This document shows, one piece after another, positions 43,691 to 51,815 of a stretch of 64,000 nucleotides of DNA (position 1 is its first letter; each line of letters begins with the position of its first letter). The notes beneath the pieces are model-generated. The model was not told the origin of the DNA, searched no databases, and saw nothing but the letters and a program-made list of their open reading frames with translations. Position numbers and translations under genes: made by a program. The stretch covers positions 1 to 64,000 of the forward strand of contig NZ_FOTR01000014.1 of assembly GCF_900114645.1 (NCBI RefSeq), in the 5' to 3' direction. The stretch comes from Gracilibacillus orientalis (GTDB taxonomy: Bacteria; Bacillota; Bacilli; Bacillales; Amphibacillaceae).

Positions 43691-43719
43691 AAAAAAATAC
43701 CATTTGGTTTTCAAATGGT
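43691..43719 (-). terminator. Terminator upstream of fabH
   Basis: ACCATTTG and CAAATGGT form a perfect 8-bp stem followed on the minus strand by ATTTTTTT. It would end a minus-strand gene lying beyond 43720, where only a remnant is now present. Confidence 0.75.
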
Positions 43720-43767
43720 TAAGAGAGGAAATGATTCAACTTTTAATGCCACATTCGTAAGATAATC

Positions 43768-43875
43768 TTAATCATTCTGGCCAGATAGTTGAGAACTTTT
43801 CTTATACAAGACAAAAGCTGTCCCCTCCGGATTTGAATCGTCAACTGGTGATCCTGCTGGCACTTGACGTTTCAT
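43768..43875 (-). pseudogene. Small gene remnant or hypothetical ORF
   Basis: In the 658-bp gap between fabH and the nucleotidyltransferase gene, the minus strand has a 35-codon ORF (MKRQVPAGSPVDDSNPEGTA..., ending SGQND) with no proper ribosome site but followed by a good terminator. Upstream in frame there is a stop at codon -9. It reads like the C-terminal end of a lost protein; the family is not recognised. The remainder of the gap holds the FapR box and repeat copy 3. Confidence 0.35.
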
Positions 43876-44083
43876 TGCCCTGATAATATCTTTCTAAGAA
43901 TACGATATCATTACTATTTAGTCATATTTAGGAATCCCAACTACTAGAGAATAATATTAGGGTTGCCACATACTGGCTAGATATGTTTTTACTTCCTATA
44001 AAAAATGAGGCGGGAAAATAATATACTGATAACCAAACCTTCAAAAAATCAAAATCCAATACCGTCCTTTCTCGAATGTGGGA

Positions 44084-44275
44084 GTCTTTCTCATCTAAAT
44101 ACTTCCTGAGCTTGTTACCTCTTACTTGGAATTCCAGTTCGCTTCCTTGGAAAAGTATTTCTGTTCCTTGGATATGCATTTTTCTAAGGAAGAATGATAC
44201 TTTTCCAAGGAACAATAAACACGAACATCAAACTTGATGCCCGTGCAAATCGAATACTTCTGCCCCAACCTCATT
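44084..44275 (-). repeat. Dispersed 21-nt-array element, copy 3 (degenerate)
   Basis: On the minus strand it begins at the stop of the nucleotidyltransferase gene with GGGGCAGAAGTATTCG. Then come a degraded hairpin GGCATCAAGTTTGATGTTCGTGTT, TTCCTTGGAA, TTCTTAGAA-type variants and TTCCAAGGAA units (about five in all), and part of the tail (AAGCTCAGGAAGTA...ATGAGAAAGA). One unit is missing and several are mutated, so this is an older copy. Confidence 0.85.
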
Positions 44276-44276
44276 C

Positions 44277-45113
44277 CTATAATACCAATGCAATTACTCT
44301 CTTACACCAATCTTCCCTTTCATCTAAACCAGTCTTTTTACAAAGCTGCTTGTTTAATCGAAAAAATTCAGGTATTATATTGGACATTGTTTTCATAATT
44401 TCATTAGAATTTCGACTACAATCCCAACTTTCTAACAATGATAATTGCCACTCTTTCAAATGGCTTCTTTTTCCTTCTAATTTTGTCCAGATGCCGTATG
44501 GCCCATCAATTCGTTGCCCCATTTCCATATACCATCCAGAAACGATAAGCCAACGAACCTTATCTAAATTTGCTAAAGCATAATAATTTTCACGTCGCAT
44601 TACAGCACGATAAGTTTCATGATAAAAAGCAAATACTTTACCTCGCCATATTTCAACCTCATCCATAGTAGGTCTATATTCGATTGCAGCAGATTGTTCC
44701 AACACTTTTGTAACCATACCTTGAGGATCGTAAAGTGCCTTAAGTCCGTGTAACCAAACAGAAGGTTGCAACTCACTCGGTTCTTTATAGAATGTATCTA
44801 CTTTCACAAAACATTCAAAGTGTGTCACTACTATAGGACTGTTTTTAACACCTTCAAAAAATAAAACATTCCCCCATTTTGTAGGGCGTTCAAATTTTCT
44901 ACGAATAAATTCAGCCTTAGTCTCTGAAGTTACAATAATATGCAAATCAATATCAGAATAATTATCCCGATTTCCTTTTGCTAATGAACCACCTTGATAT
45001 ACGGCTAAAACATTAGAATCATTTGTTAAATCCTCCATTGTATTTTCAAGTAACTTGTCACGATGCTTCGGCAAATGTGAATCTCTTTCTTGAAATTTAC
45101 TTACAAATCCCAC
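44277..45113 (-). CDS. Nucleotidyltransferase-fold protein
   Basis: The 278-residue protein has the minimal pol-beta motif GGSLAKGNRDNYSDIDLHI (Gly-Ser at 42-43, metal ligands Asp54 and Asp56) and a C-terminal helical domain, a layout shared with aminoglycoside 6-adenylyltransferase relatives. Substrate and any resistance role are unknown. The likely start is GTG 45113; AAAGGAG lies 13 nt upstream, a wide spacing. Repeat copy 3 begins directly after the stop. Confidence 0.85.
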   Translation of the reverse strand: MGFVSKFQERDSHLPKHRDKLLENTMEDLTNDSNVLAVYQGGSLAKGNRDNYSDIDLHIIVTSETKAEFIRRKFERPTKWGNVLFFEGVKNSPIVVTHFECFVKVDTFYKEPSELQPSVWLHGLKALYDPQGMVTKVLEQSAAIEYRPTMDEVEIWRGKVFAFYHETYRAVMRRENYYALANLDKVRWLIVSGWYMEMGQRIDGPYGIWTKLEGKRSHLKEWQLSLLESWDCSRNSNEIMKTMSNIIPEFFRLNKQLCKKTGLDEREDWCKRVIALVL

Positions 45114-45201
45114 ACATTCAAAAGCACTCCTTTCACTTCACTTTTATAAAAAATAGGTTTTTTGTCAATCTAGATTTGATCACCATAACTAAATGCTAAC
45201 A

Positions 45202-45442
45202 TTAATATATTTTTGGTATCAGTTGAGCATTACAAACTTTCTCGTAAAATTCTATTGATCCTGCTTGATCTATTATCGCATACTCATATTATATGGACTA
45301 TCTATTTCATCACCATTTATAAATGTCCACCTATTGGAACCACAAGCCCAGGAAGAAATGTACTGTTTTATTTCTTTTGAAGAAATAAAATCTGATTACT
45401 ATCATTACAAAGAAAAACAACCGCCATTTGTCGAAGTTTCAT
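45202..45442 (-). pseudogene. Decayed Nudix hydrolase gene
   Basis: Minus-strand translation from ATG 45442 gives MKLRQMAVVFLCNDSNQ then ILFLQKK, a stop, then NSTFLPGLVVPIGGHL and another stop. After a frameshift it continues NGDEIDSPYNMSMR, the start of a Nudix box. Further downstream IEFYEKVCNAQLIPKIY ends at TAA 45204-45202. At least two stops and one or two frameshifts break the gene, and the REUXEE core is lost. A plus-strand ORF over the same bases is antisense noise. The rest of the 45114-45499 gap holds nothing recognisable. Confidence 0.8.
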
Positions 45443-45499
45443 AAAAACCCCCATACCTTAAATACCTTAAAGTTTGATAGCCTATTAACTTAAGATTAT

Positions 45500-46072
45500 T
45501 TAACTCCATAATCTTTCAACTTCTACCAAACTATTTTTATTATCAAAAGTTAATTTATAAATGTCAGGTTTGGATGTACTTTTCCAGAAATCATACCCAT
45601 AACGCTCATCAAAATAGTTCATGATAATCGTCATAATGTTTCCATGTGTTCCTATCACTATTTTCTTTCCATTGTATACACTTAACAATTGTATAATAGT
45701 CGGAATCACACGTTTCTGAGCCTGTATGGTAGATTCTCCACCTTCTAAGCAATATTCTTTATTTTCAAAAGAATGTTCTATTGCTTTTAATAGTTCTTGT
45801 TCAGGAAGTTTGTATTCTAGCCCCTTAATCGGTCTTTCTTTTAGTTCTTCATATTCTTTAATGGTTAAACCTTTATGAAGCGCAAGTCCCTGAACAGTAT
45901 GAACGGCCCTTTTATAAGAACTTGAAACAATTACAGCAATATCTTTTTCCATTAGCAATTCAGTTACTCTATTGGCAGCTATTACCCCTTCTTCAGATAA
46001 CCCCCGAACTCTCTCTTCTCCTAGCTTAAAAGGTGATTCTGCATGCCGTACCATATATATCATTGTTGCCAA
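45500..46072 (-). CDS. Histidine phosphatase-family protein (phosphoglycerate-mutase-like)
   Basis: About 190 residues with MVRHAES (catalytic RHA), SSSYKRAVHTVQGLA, Glu in ERPIKGLEYKLPE, GGESTIQAQKRV and the second His in IGTHGNIM. It is a complete phosphatase core. Start choice: a GGGAGGG site points to TTG 46072; ATG 46063 is 16 nt from it, and the TTG at 46090 precedes it. It differs clearly from the phosphatase at 42049, so it is not a local duplicate. Substrate unknown. Confidence 0.88.
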   Translation of the reverse strand: MATMIYMVRHAESPFKLGEERVRGLSEEGVIAANRVTELLMEKDIAVIVSSSYKRAVHTVQGLALHKGLTIKEYEELKERPIKGLEYKLPEQELLKAIEHSFENKEYCLEGGESTIQAQKRVIPTIIQLLSVYNGKKIVIGTHGNIMTIIMNYFDERYGYDFWKSTSKPDIYKLTFDNKNSLVEVERLWS

Positions 46073-46264
46073 CAAGTATCCCTCCCTCAACTCCTGTGTC
46101 TCCGATAGGCAAAAATAAGTGTTTTACTAAGTCGCGTTATTTTGCTATTGTGTCCATTTCATATTACGAGTAAAATCTTTTTCTAAATAATACCACATTA
46201 TTACAGTTCAGTTCATATTTGGTGAGTTTATTTTTTTCTATCGGTATTATTTTTAAACTATATT

Positions 46265-46293
46265 TTGGCAATATGACAATAAGATGATAATAT
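46265..46293 (+). promoter_or_regulatory. Probable promoter of AI-2E-family gene
   Basis: TTGGCA (46265-46270), a 17-nt spacer and TAATAT (46288-46293). The 307-bp gap 46073-46379 is otherwise extremely AT-rich with no ORF, so chance matches are possible. Confidence 0.45.
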
Positions 46294-46379
46294 TTGGTAT
46301 ATAATTATTATTATAACTACTTGTTTAATACTATTATACAAAAAATGTAAAATAGATAATGAAAAGGAGATGCGGAATA

Positions 46380-47531
46380 ATGGAATCATCCAACCGATTC
46401 TTTCAGTTTATTGGCGGTAAAAATATATTTTATATATTAGCTTTCTTCATTTTAACCGGGATTACCATATTCATTTATACGAAGATTTCATTTATCTTTT
46501 ATCCATTGAAGGTTATTTTTTCTACATTAGCTCCACCTGTGATTTTAGCTTTCATTGTTTACTATTTATTGAATCCGGTCGTAGATATTTTGGAACGACT
46601 ACATATTAAGAGAATATGGGGCATTATCTTACTTATTCTTGGTATTAGTGGGGCATTAACAGGAATTATTCTGTTAACCGCACCAGCTATTGAAGCACAG
46701 GTAAAAGAATTAGTAGCGAACTTTCCAAACTATTTAGGTCAGCTCGGAAATGAAATGACGACATGGATTCAAAATTCCTTCTTAGGACCCTATTATGATG
46801 AAGGCTATAATTGGTTAATGGAAAGATTGGGAGAGTTTCCGGAAATAATTGGTAATTATATCTCTAGTGGCTTTCAGGGGATACAAAATATTGCGAGTAC
46901 GATTACGAATACAGTCGTATCTATCATTACCTTTCCATTCATTTTATTTTTCCTATTAAAGGATGGAAAAAAGTTCAAACAATTTACCATAAAAGTATTT
47001 CCGCCACGTTTTCGTGATGATATCAGGCAAATCCTGTCTAACATGGATACCCAAGTAGGTTCCTATATCCAAGGTCAAATCATTGTGGCAACTGTTATTG
47101 GTATCTTGTTATTTATTGGTTACCTGATTATTGGTCTCGATTATGCATTTACATTAGCAATTGTTGCAGCAATTACGAGTGTTGTCCCTTATTTAGGTCC
47201 AACCATCGCCATTATTCCAGCCATTATCATTGCTATTGTCAGTTCACCATTTATGTTATTAAAGCTGGTTATTGTATGGATTGCTGTACAATTTTTAGAA
47301 GGTAATTTCGTATCACCTAACGTTATGGGAAGAACCATGAAAGTTCATCCATTAACGATTATTCTTGTTTTGCTCACTGCGGGAAATCTATTCGGTATAC
47401 TCGGGGTGATTCTTGGTATTCCAGGCTATGCCATTGTAAAGGTAATTGGAGGATATTTGTACTATAAATTCAAGAAGCGATATAACAAGTATTTTGGAGA
47501 AGATCGTGGAAACTATGAAATGGAAGAATAA
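46380..47531 (+). CDS. AI-2E/PerM-family membrane protein
   Basis: The 383-residue protein has about eight helices with the family layout: two N-terminal pairs, a long soluble segment (about 100-160), and the block GSYIQGQIIVATVIGILLFIGY, VPYLGPTIAIIPAIIIAI, VQFLEGNFVSPNVMGRTMKVHPLTII. Members include the proposed AI-2 exporter TqsA and Na+/H+ antiporter-like proteins, so substrate is open. The start at 46380 is chosen because AAGGAGATG lies about 10 nt upstream; an ATG at 46359 overlaps that site. A strong terminator follows. Confidence 0.9.
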   Translation: MESSNRFFQFIGGKNIFYILAFFILTGITIFIYTKISFIFYPLKVIFSTLAPPVILAFIVYYLLNPVVDILERLHIKRIWGIILLILGISGALTGIILLTAPAIEAQVKELVANFPNYLGQLGNEMTTWIQNSFLGPYYDEGYNWLMERLGEFPEIIGNYISSGFQGIQNIASTITNTVVSIITFPFILFFLLKDGKKFKQFTIKVFPPRFRDDIRQILSNMDTQVGSYIQGQIIVATVIGILLFIGYLIIGLDYAFTLAIVAAITSVVPYLGPTIAIIPAIIIAIVSSPFMLLKLVIVWIAVQFLEGNFVSPNVMGRTMKVHPLTIILVLLTAGNLFGILGVILGIPGYAIVKVIGGYLYYKFKKRYNKYFGEDRGNYEMEE

Positions 47532-47532
47532 T

Positions 47533-47574
47533 AAAAAGCATCTGTTTTCTTCGGATAGAAAACAGATGCTTTTT
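47533..47574 (+). terminator. Bidirectional terminator
   Basis: AAAAAGCATCTGTTTTC pairs with GAAAACAGATGCTTTTT around a 7-nt loop, with A and T runs on either side. It serves the plus-strand AI-2E gene and the convergent isochorismatase-like gene. Confidence 0.94.
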
Positions 47575-47579
47575 AACTG

Positions 47580-48137
47580 TTAACGGTAGCTATTATGGCT
47601 TGGTTTAAACAAATCTTCATTACTATTCCTAACGATCGAAAAATTGTCTACATTATAATGACCGTGAAGGGTTTCATTGTGATGAAGAATGATTTGTTGT
47701 GCAGTTAAATGTTTAGATTCAGATGTAGAATGACCATCTCCTACCAGTGTTACATCAAAATGGTTTATTGTTGCCGTCCTAACAGCTGTATCAATACAAT
47801 GCTCCGTCTTACATCCCATTATTACAAGATGTTCTACGTTGGCATTATTTAAGTTTTCTTTTAAAGGTGTGCCGTAAAATGAATTGGTTGCTGCTTTATC
47901 AAATATGAGAGCAGTGGATGGCACTCTTATATCCTTTTGTATCTGAAATCCTGGTCCTTCCCCACTTGCAACATCTAAATCTCTTATAAAAATAATTGGG
48001 ATATTCTCAGCTAACGCTTTTTGAATTACTGTGTTAATGTTATTGATGATTTTTTCTTTATCAAAAATCCCCTGTTCTTCAGTACTGCCTTCCATTAAGT
48101 CTTGTTGAGCATCAATTATCAGTAGAGTTTGTTTCAA
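47580..48137 (-). CDS. Cysteine hydrolase, isochorismatase-like
   Basis: The 185-residue protein has the catalytic triad Asp9 (LLIIDAQQD), Lys81 (FDKAATNSF) and Cys114 (GCKTEHCIDT) of the isochorismatase/nicotinamidase fold. Substrates of the family include nicotinamide, N-carbamoyl amides and isochorismate; none is indicated here. TTG start at 48137 with AAGGAGG 7 nt upstream. Confidence 0.9.
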   Translation of the reverse strand: MKQTLLIIDAQQDLMEGSTEEQGIFDKEKIINNINTVIQKALAENIPIIFIRDLDVASGEGPGFQIQKDIRVPSTALIFDKAATNSFYGTPLKENLNNANVEHLVIMGCKTEHCIDTAVRTATINHFDVTLVGDGHSTSESKHLTAQQIILHHNETLHGHYNVDNFSIVRNSNEDLFKPSHNSYR

Positions 48138-48236
48138 TATTTCTCCTCCTTTATTTATATCTATTGCAACAATTTATTATACAATTAAGAAGAAAGTGGC
48201 TACTACAAGGAAAATAGGTGTTAACACACTCTTCAT

Positions 48237-49808
48237 CTAATCTTCTAAATTGACCAGTTGGTTTGTTATCCGCTCTTGTTCTTTTTCTGCCACTTCACTT
48301 GAAATAATTTCTTCTTTAAGCAAATTATCGATGGCTTCGTACTCTATATATAAGGAATGTTTTTGAAGAACGGATTGCTGCTTTTCTTTAAGACCAGGAT
48401 ACTTATCAAAAAGTATTGTTATTTCACTTTGTAAATCTGCAAGCTTTTGTTCATATTGACTTACGATTTCCTTCGATACTGGATCAGTTATAAGTAAATT
48501 CTTTTTCACTTTATTTATTTCCATAATAGCCATCTCGAATCGATATCTTTGTGCTATTAGTTCTTCATATTCCTTATTTCCTTCTTCTATTTTATTAACG
48601 CCTAAAAAAGTTAATAACGGTTTAATGGAAAGTCCTTGGACGACCAATGAGAACAAGACAACACTAAAAGCTAAAATCAAAATATCCTCGCGCCCCGGAA
48701 AATCTCTTGGTAGACTCAAAACTAGAGCAATGGATAAGGAACCTTTTAAACCACCCCAATTGATGGTATGCTTCCATGGAGTTGGAAAATTTTTAATGAA
48801 TAATAAGCTTGTATATACCGCTACACTTCTCGCAATCAATACTAGGATAATAGCGATAATAATCAATCCCCATTTATCAAGAAAGTGGATTCTTGTAATT
48901 TCTAATCCTACCATTAAAAACACGAGAGAATTGGCTAATAATGCCGCTACATCCCAAAAGTTATTAATATTTAACTTTGTCGTTGGACTCATGCCTATTT
49001 TTGCTCCATAGTTTCCAAAAATAAGTGCTGCAACAACAACAGCGATGACACCAGAAGCATGGACACTTTCAGCAAGTAAGAAGGAACCGTAAAAAAGGAT
49101 AATACTAAAAATTATTTCTAAAGGATAATCATCAAAGTATTTCGTTAATAGTGAAAATCCATAACCAAGTGCTCCCCCTATGATTAGACCGAGTGATACG
49201 ACCGTGATGAATTCCCATATCCCATAGCCTACACCTGCAATCCCCTGTTCGATATAGGATAGTAAATAAAAAGCTGATATATTAAATAGAACAACTGCCA
49301 ATCCATCATTAAATAAACTTTCCCCTTCAATAACAGTAGCAAGCCTTTTCTTAACGCCGACACTTTTAAAGATTGATAAAACACTTACCGGATCGGTTGC
49401 ACTCATAAGCGCAGCAAAAACGAAAGCAGTGGGCAGTGAGAAATCAAAAAGCCACATGGCGGAAAAACCGATGATAATAGATGACAAAAAAGTTCCACCA
49501 AATGCGAGGGCTAAAATAGGCTCTTTATTTTCCTTCAAATGTGAGAACGGAAGCTTTAATGCAGCTTCTCCTAGTAATGCTGGCAAGAAAAGCGTAATAA
49601 TGACAAAATTAAAAATTTCCCCTTCTGTTATGAATTCCTTTAGAGGTTCTATAACAGGAATTTTTGCAAGACCAATGATAGCTCCGACAATAACTAGTGC
49701 AATTGGGTAAGGTTTATTAAATTTTTTAGCTATAGCCGTAATTCCAGCAGCGATCATAACTAAAATAAGACCAAGCTCAAATATATGATGTAAATCTAAA
49801 TCATTCAA
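48237..49808 (-). CDS. CPA1-family Na+(K+)/H+ antiporter
   Basis: The 523-residue protein has about 12 helices over residues 1-400 with the antiporter motifs SATDPVSVLSIFKSVG (ion-binding Asp) and GESLFNDGLAVVLF (ND pair), then a cytoplasmic helical tail of about 120 residues typical of NhaP/NhaG. It exchanges monovalent cations for protons, supporting pH and salt tolerance. TTG start at 49808 with GGGGTGGG upstream. Confidence 0.93.
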   Translation of the reverse strand: MNDLDLHHIFELGLILVMIAAGITAIAKKFNKPYPIALVIVGAIIGLAKIPVIEPLKEFITEGEIFNFVIITLFLPALLGEAALKLPFSHLKENKEPILALAFGGTFLSSIIIGFSAMWLFDFSLPTAFVFAALMSATDPVSVLSIFKSVGVKKRLATVIEGESLFNDGLAVVLFNISAFYLLSYIEQGIAGVGYGIWEFITVVSLGLIIGGALGYGFSLLTKYFDDYPLEIIFSIILFYGSFLLAESVHASGVIAVVVAALIFGNYGAKIGMSPTTKLNINNFWDVAALLANSLVFLMVGLEITRIHFLDKWGLIIIAIILVLIARSVAVYTSLLFIKNFPTPWKHTINWGGLKGSLSIALVLSLPRDFPGREDILILAFSVVLFSLVVQGLSIKPLLTFLGVNKIEEGNKEYEELIAQRYRFEMAIMEINKVKKNLLITDPVSKEIVSQYEQKLADLQSEITILFDKYPGLKEKQQSVLQKHSLYIEYEAIDNLLKEEIISSEVAEKEQERITNQLVNLED

Positions 49809-49894
49809 AACTTCCCACCCCTTTGAGTAAATAAATGCACTTCATATGTTCTCCAACTTTCTAACTGTTAAACCTGCACTACTAGGTTTTAATA

Positions 49895-50839
49895 TTAACT
49901 AACTCTTGTTTTTCCATACGCTTGAAACAAAGCATGATACTCATCCATCGTTATTGGCAATACACCACCATGCTTAGAGTTTACAGGAATATCCATATCC
50001 TGCTCACTTTTGGTAAAGTGTGCAGTTCTTAAATCCGATGTATAGTAAGGAATATATTTCTTTTCGACCGCATAATGATCCAATAATAAGCACCACCCTG
50101 CTTCACTCTTTAATTTAAAACAGGCTGGTCCTTCAACACCAATAATCTCACTTAAATTAGTCTCTATTGGTGTGAACTCTCCCAATAAAGAATCTGAAGC
50201 TTCTACGGTAATGCTTTTAACTGTCTCATCCTTTGAAAATCTGTAATATAAGCCATCTTCTTCAATAATAGTCGTGTCAATAATATGATTTTCTCTTTCG
50301 ATATATAGCTTAGGCTCAGTAAACGTTTTAAAATCCTTGGTTTTTGAGTAATAAATTTTCTGTTTCTCAGCACCAAAGTTCTCTCTAGAGGCCCAGAATA
50401 CCAGGAAATCATCCGCTTCTTTATCATAAATGGATTCAGGAGCCCACACACAGCCAGCCGTTTCTGGACCAACCTTCACTAACCGCTGTTCTGACCAATT
50501 AACCAAATCATCAGACTCCCAAACGCTAATATGCTGGCTTCCAGATCTTTGTACTTCCTCCCAATCCTTGCGATAATGAATTGATAAATCAGTTCCTATT
50601 ATATAAAATTTATTTTCTTTTGGAGAGCGAATCAGAAATGGATCTCTTACCCCAAATTCACCTAGCTTCGATTTTAATATCGGCTGCTTTTCATTTAACG
50701 TTTCCCACTTTAAGCCATCCTTGCTTACTGAAAAGTAAACCTGCTCTAAATCCTCACTACTCACATCTTCATGAATAAAATGGACAAATAAGTATGCTTC
50801 GTATTCTATTTGATTTCCGCTTGGGTTAGTCATAGACAT
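49895..50839 (-). CDS. GH43-like glycoside hydrolase
   Basis: The 314-residue protein is a single five-bladed propeller. GVRDPFLIRSPKENKFYIIGTDLS carries an Asp in the RDP motif, WAPESIYD carries the APE glutamate-containing motif, and the late blade reads VEGPACFKLK. This is the pattern of short GH43 arabinanase/xylosidase-type enzymes. No signal peptide, so intracellular. AAAGGAGAT lies before the ATG. It is isolated from transporters and from the other GH43 gene. Confidence 0.85.
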   Translation of the reverse strand: MSMTNPSGNQIEYEAYLFVHFIHEDVSSEDLEQVYFSVSKDGLKWETLNEKQPILKSKLGEFGVRDPFLIRSPKENKFYIIGTDLSIHYRKDWEEVQRSGSQHISVWESDDLVNWSEQRLVKVGPETAGCVWAPESIYDKEADDFLVFWASRENFGAEKQKIYYSKTKDFKTFTEPKLYIERENHIIDTTIIEEDGLYYRFSKDETVKSITVEASDSLLGEFTPIETNLSEIIGVEGPACFKLKSEAGWCLLLDHYAVEKKYIPYYTSDLRTAHFTKSEQDMDIPVNSKHGGVLPITMDEYHALFQAYGKTRVS

Positions 50840-50909
50840 TTTTATCTCCTTTCTTTTACTAAATAGAAAAAAGTAATAGACTTAACTTGTTCAAGAAGGT
50901 TAAACTTTC

Positions 50910-51023
50910 TTAGATGTAATTTTCAATAATTTCATCGAACCAACTATCGCTAGTATAAACATACTCAACCAAAACAGGCATCTCCGCTATGTTATAGGAA
51001 TAGAAAAACAGTAGGATGCTATT
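50910..51023 (-). pseudogene. Possible gene remnant
   Basis: An open minus-strand frame without start reads SILLFFYSYNIAEMPVLVEY..., ending FDEIIENYI at TAA 50912-50910. It has coding-like composition but no recognised family, and the plus strand is also open here. It may be the end of a deleted gene. Confidence 0.25.
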
Positions 51024-51062
51024 TTAATGAAATACTTTCTTCGTTAATGCAGAATTACTATA

Positions 51063-51233
51063 TTAATCAAAAATTATTTCCCTTTTAAAGAAACATAATG
51101 TTCCATTGACCCCAGCCAATTCCCATCCATCTCTACCTATAGAGTTTAACTTATCGGTTATGATTGTATTGAAATCGTTATTGACCGTCAATCTAATCTG
51201 CATATCTTCAACTTTGTATTCGAATTGTTTCAC
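51063..51233 (-). CDS. DUF4177-like small protein
   Basis: The 56-residue protein starts at GTG 51233 with AGGAGG 7 nt upstream, so it was easy to overlook. The sequence MKQFEYKVEDMQIRL..., LNSIGRDGWELAGVNG, LCFFKRE fits the DUF4177 pattern (a YKV strand, an LNxxGxxGWELxxV motif and an FKR strand). The fold is small and alpha/beta; function unknown. It precedes the remnant at 50910 on the same strand. Confidence 0.8.
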   Translation of the reverse strand: MKQFEYKVEDMQIRLTVNNDFNTIITDKLNSIGRDGWELAGVNGTLCFFKREIIFD

Positions 51234-51282
51234 CTAAAGTCCTCCTATTTAATTGAAGTTCACACTGTATATAGCATTGGCT

Positions 51283-51756
51283 TTAACGCTTCTGTAAAAG
51301 CTCATTTAAAATCTGAATCTTGCTTTGATCTTTATTATTATTTTTAGTTCTTCGGTATCCATCCAGTACAGATCTTCTATACACTTTCAGATACTCTGAA
51401 ATCGTGAGTGTATAATAAGTTGCTCCATTGTATTCGTTCTTTCTTAAATCATTGTAATCTATATCTGCAAAGCTTTTTAAATCCTCGTAATAAGAAATTC
51501 CGATTTTTATATTACCTCTTTTAAACTCATGTTCATGTAAATCTATTAATTCGTATCCTAAACCTTCAAGTGTTTTTTTCAATAGATTCCATTTCTCATT
51601 CAAAAAGACTAAAGGAACTAGGATATCAATGTCTTGAGGATCAAATCCCACTCCCGTCGCTTTTTCAAGTCCTAATGAACCATAGCAAACCGGAACAATA
51701 TCTAATTCATCATTCATCGTTTTAGCAATTTCAATAAATTCATCAAATAAAGCCAT
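51283..51756 (-). CDS. Small nucleotidyltransferase-fold protein
   Basis: The 157-residue protein has CYGSLGLEKATGVGFDPQDIDILVP, a pol-beta-type GS...DxD motif, with the third acid perhaps in FADIDYND. The fold and size resemble substrate-binding nucleotidyltransferase-like proteins of uncertain activity. AAAGGTG lies 7 nt before the ATG. It follows the DUF2332 gene by 60 bp on the same strand. Confidence 0.75.
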   Translation of the reverse strand: MALFDEFIEIAKTMNDELDIVPVCYGSLGLEKATGVGFDPQDIDILVPLVFLNEKWNLLKKTLEGLGYELIDLHEHEFKRGNIKIGISYYEDLKSFADIDYNDLRKNEYNGATYYTLTISEYLKVYRRSVLDGYRRTKNNNKDQSKIQILNELLQKR

Positions 51757-51815
51757 TAGTGTTCACCTTTTCCTTCAAATATATAATGTGCTTGAAGTGT
51801 ATAAAATAGACAACA

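Noticed and set aside
45258-45444. Plus-strand open frame ending QPPFVEVS
   Set aside because: It is the antisense of the decayed Nudix gene, whose minus-strand translation matches the family clearly.
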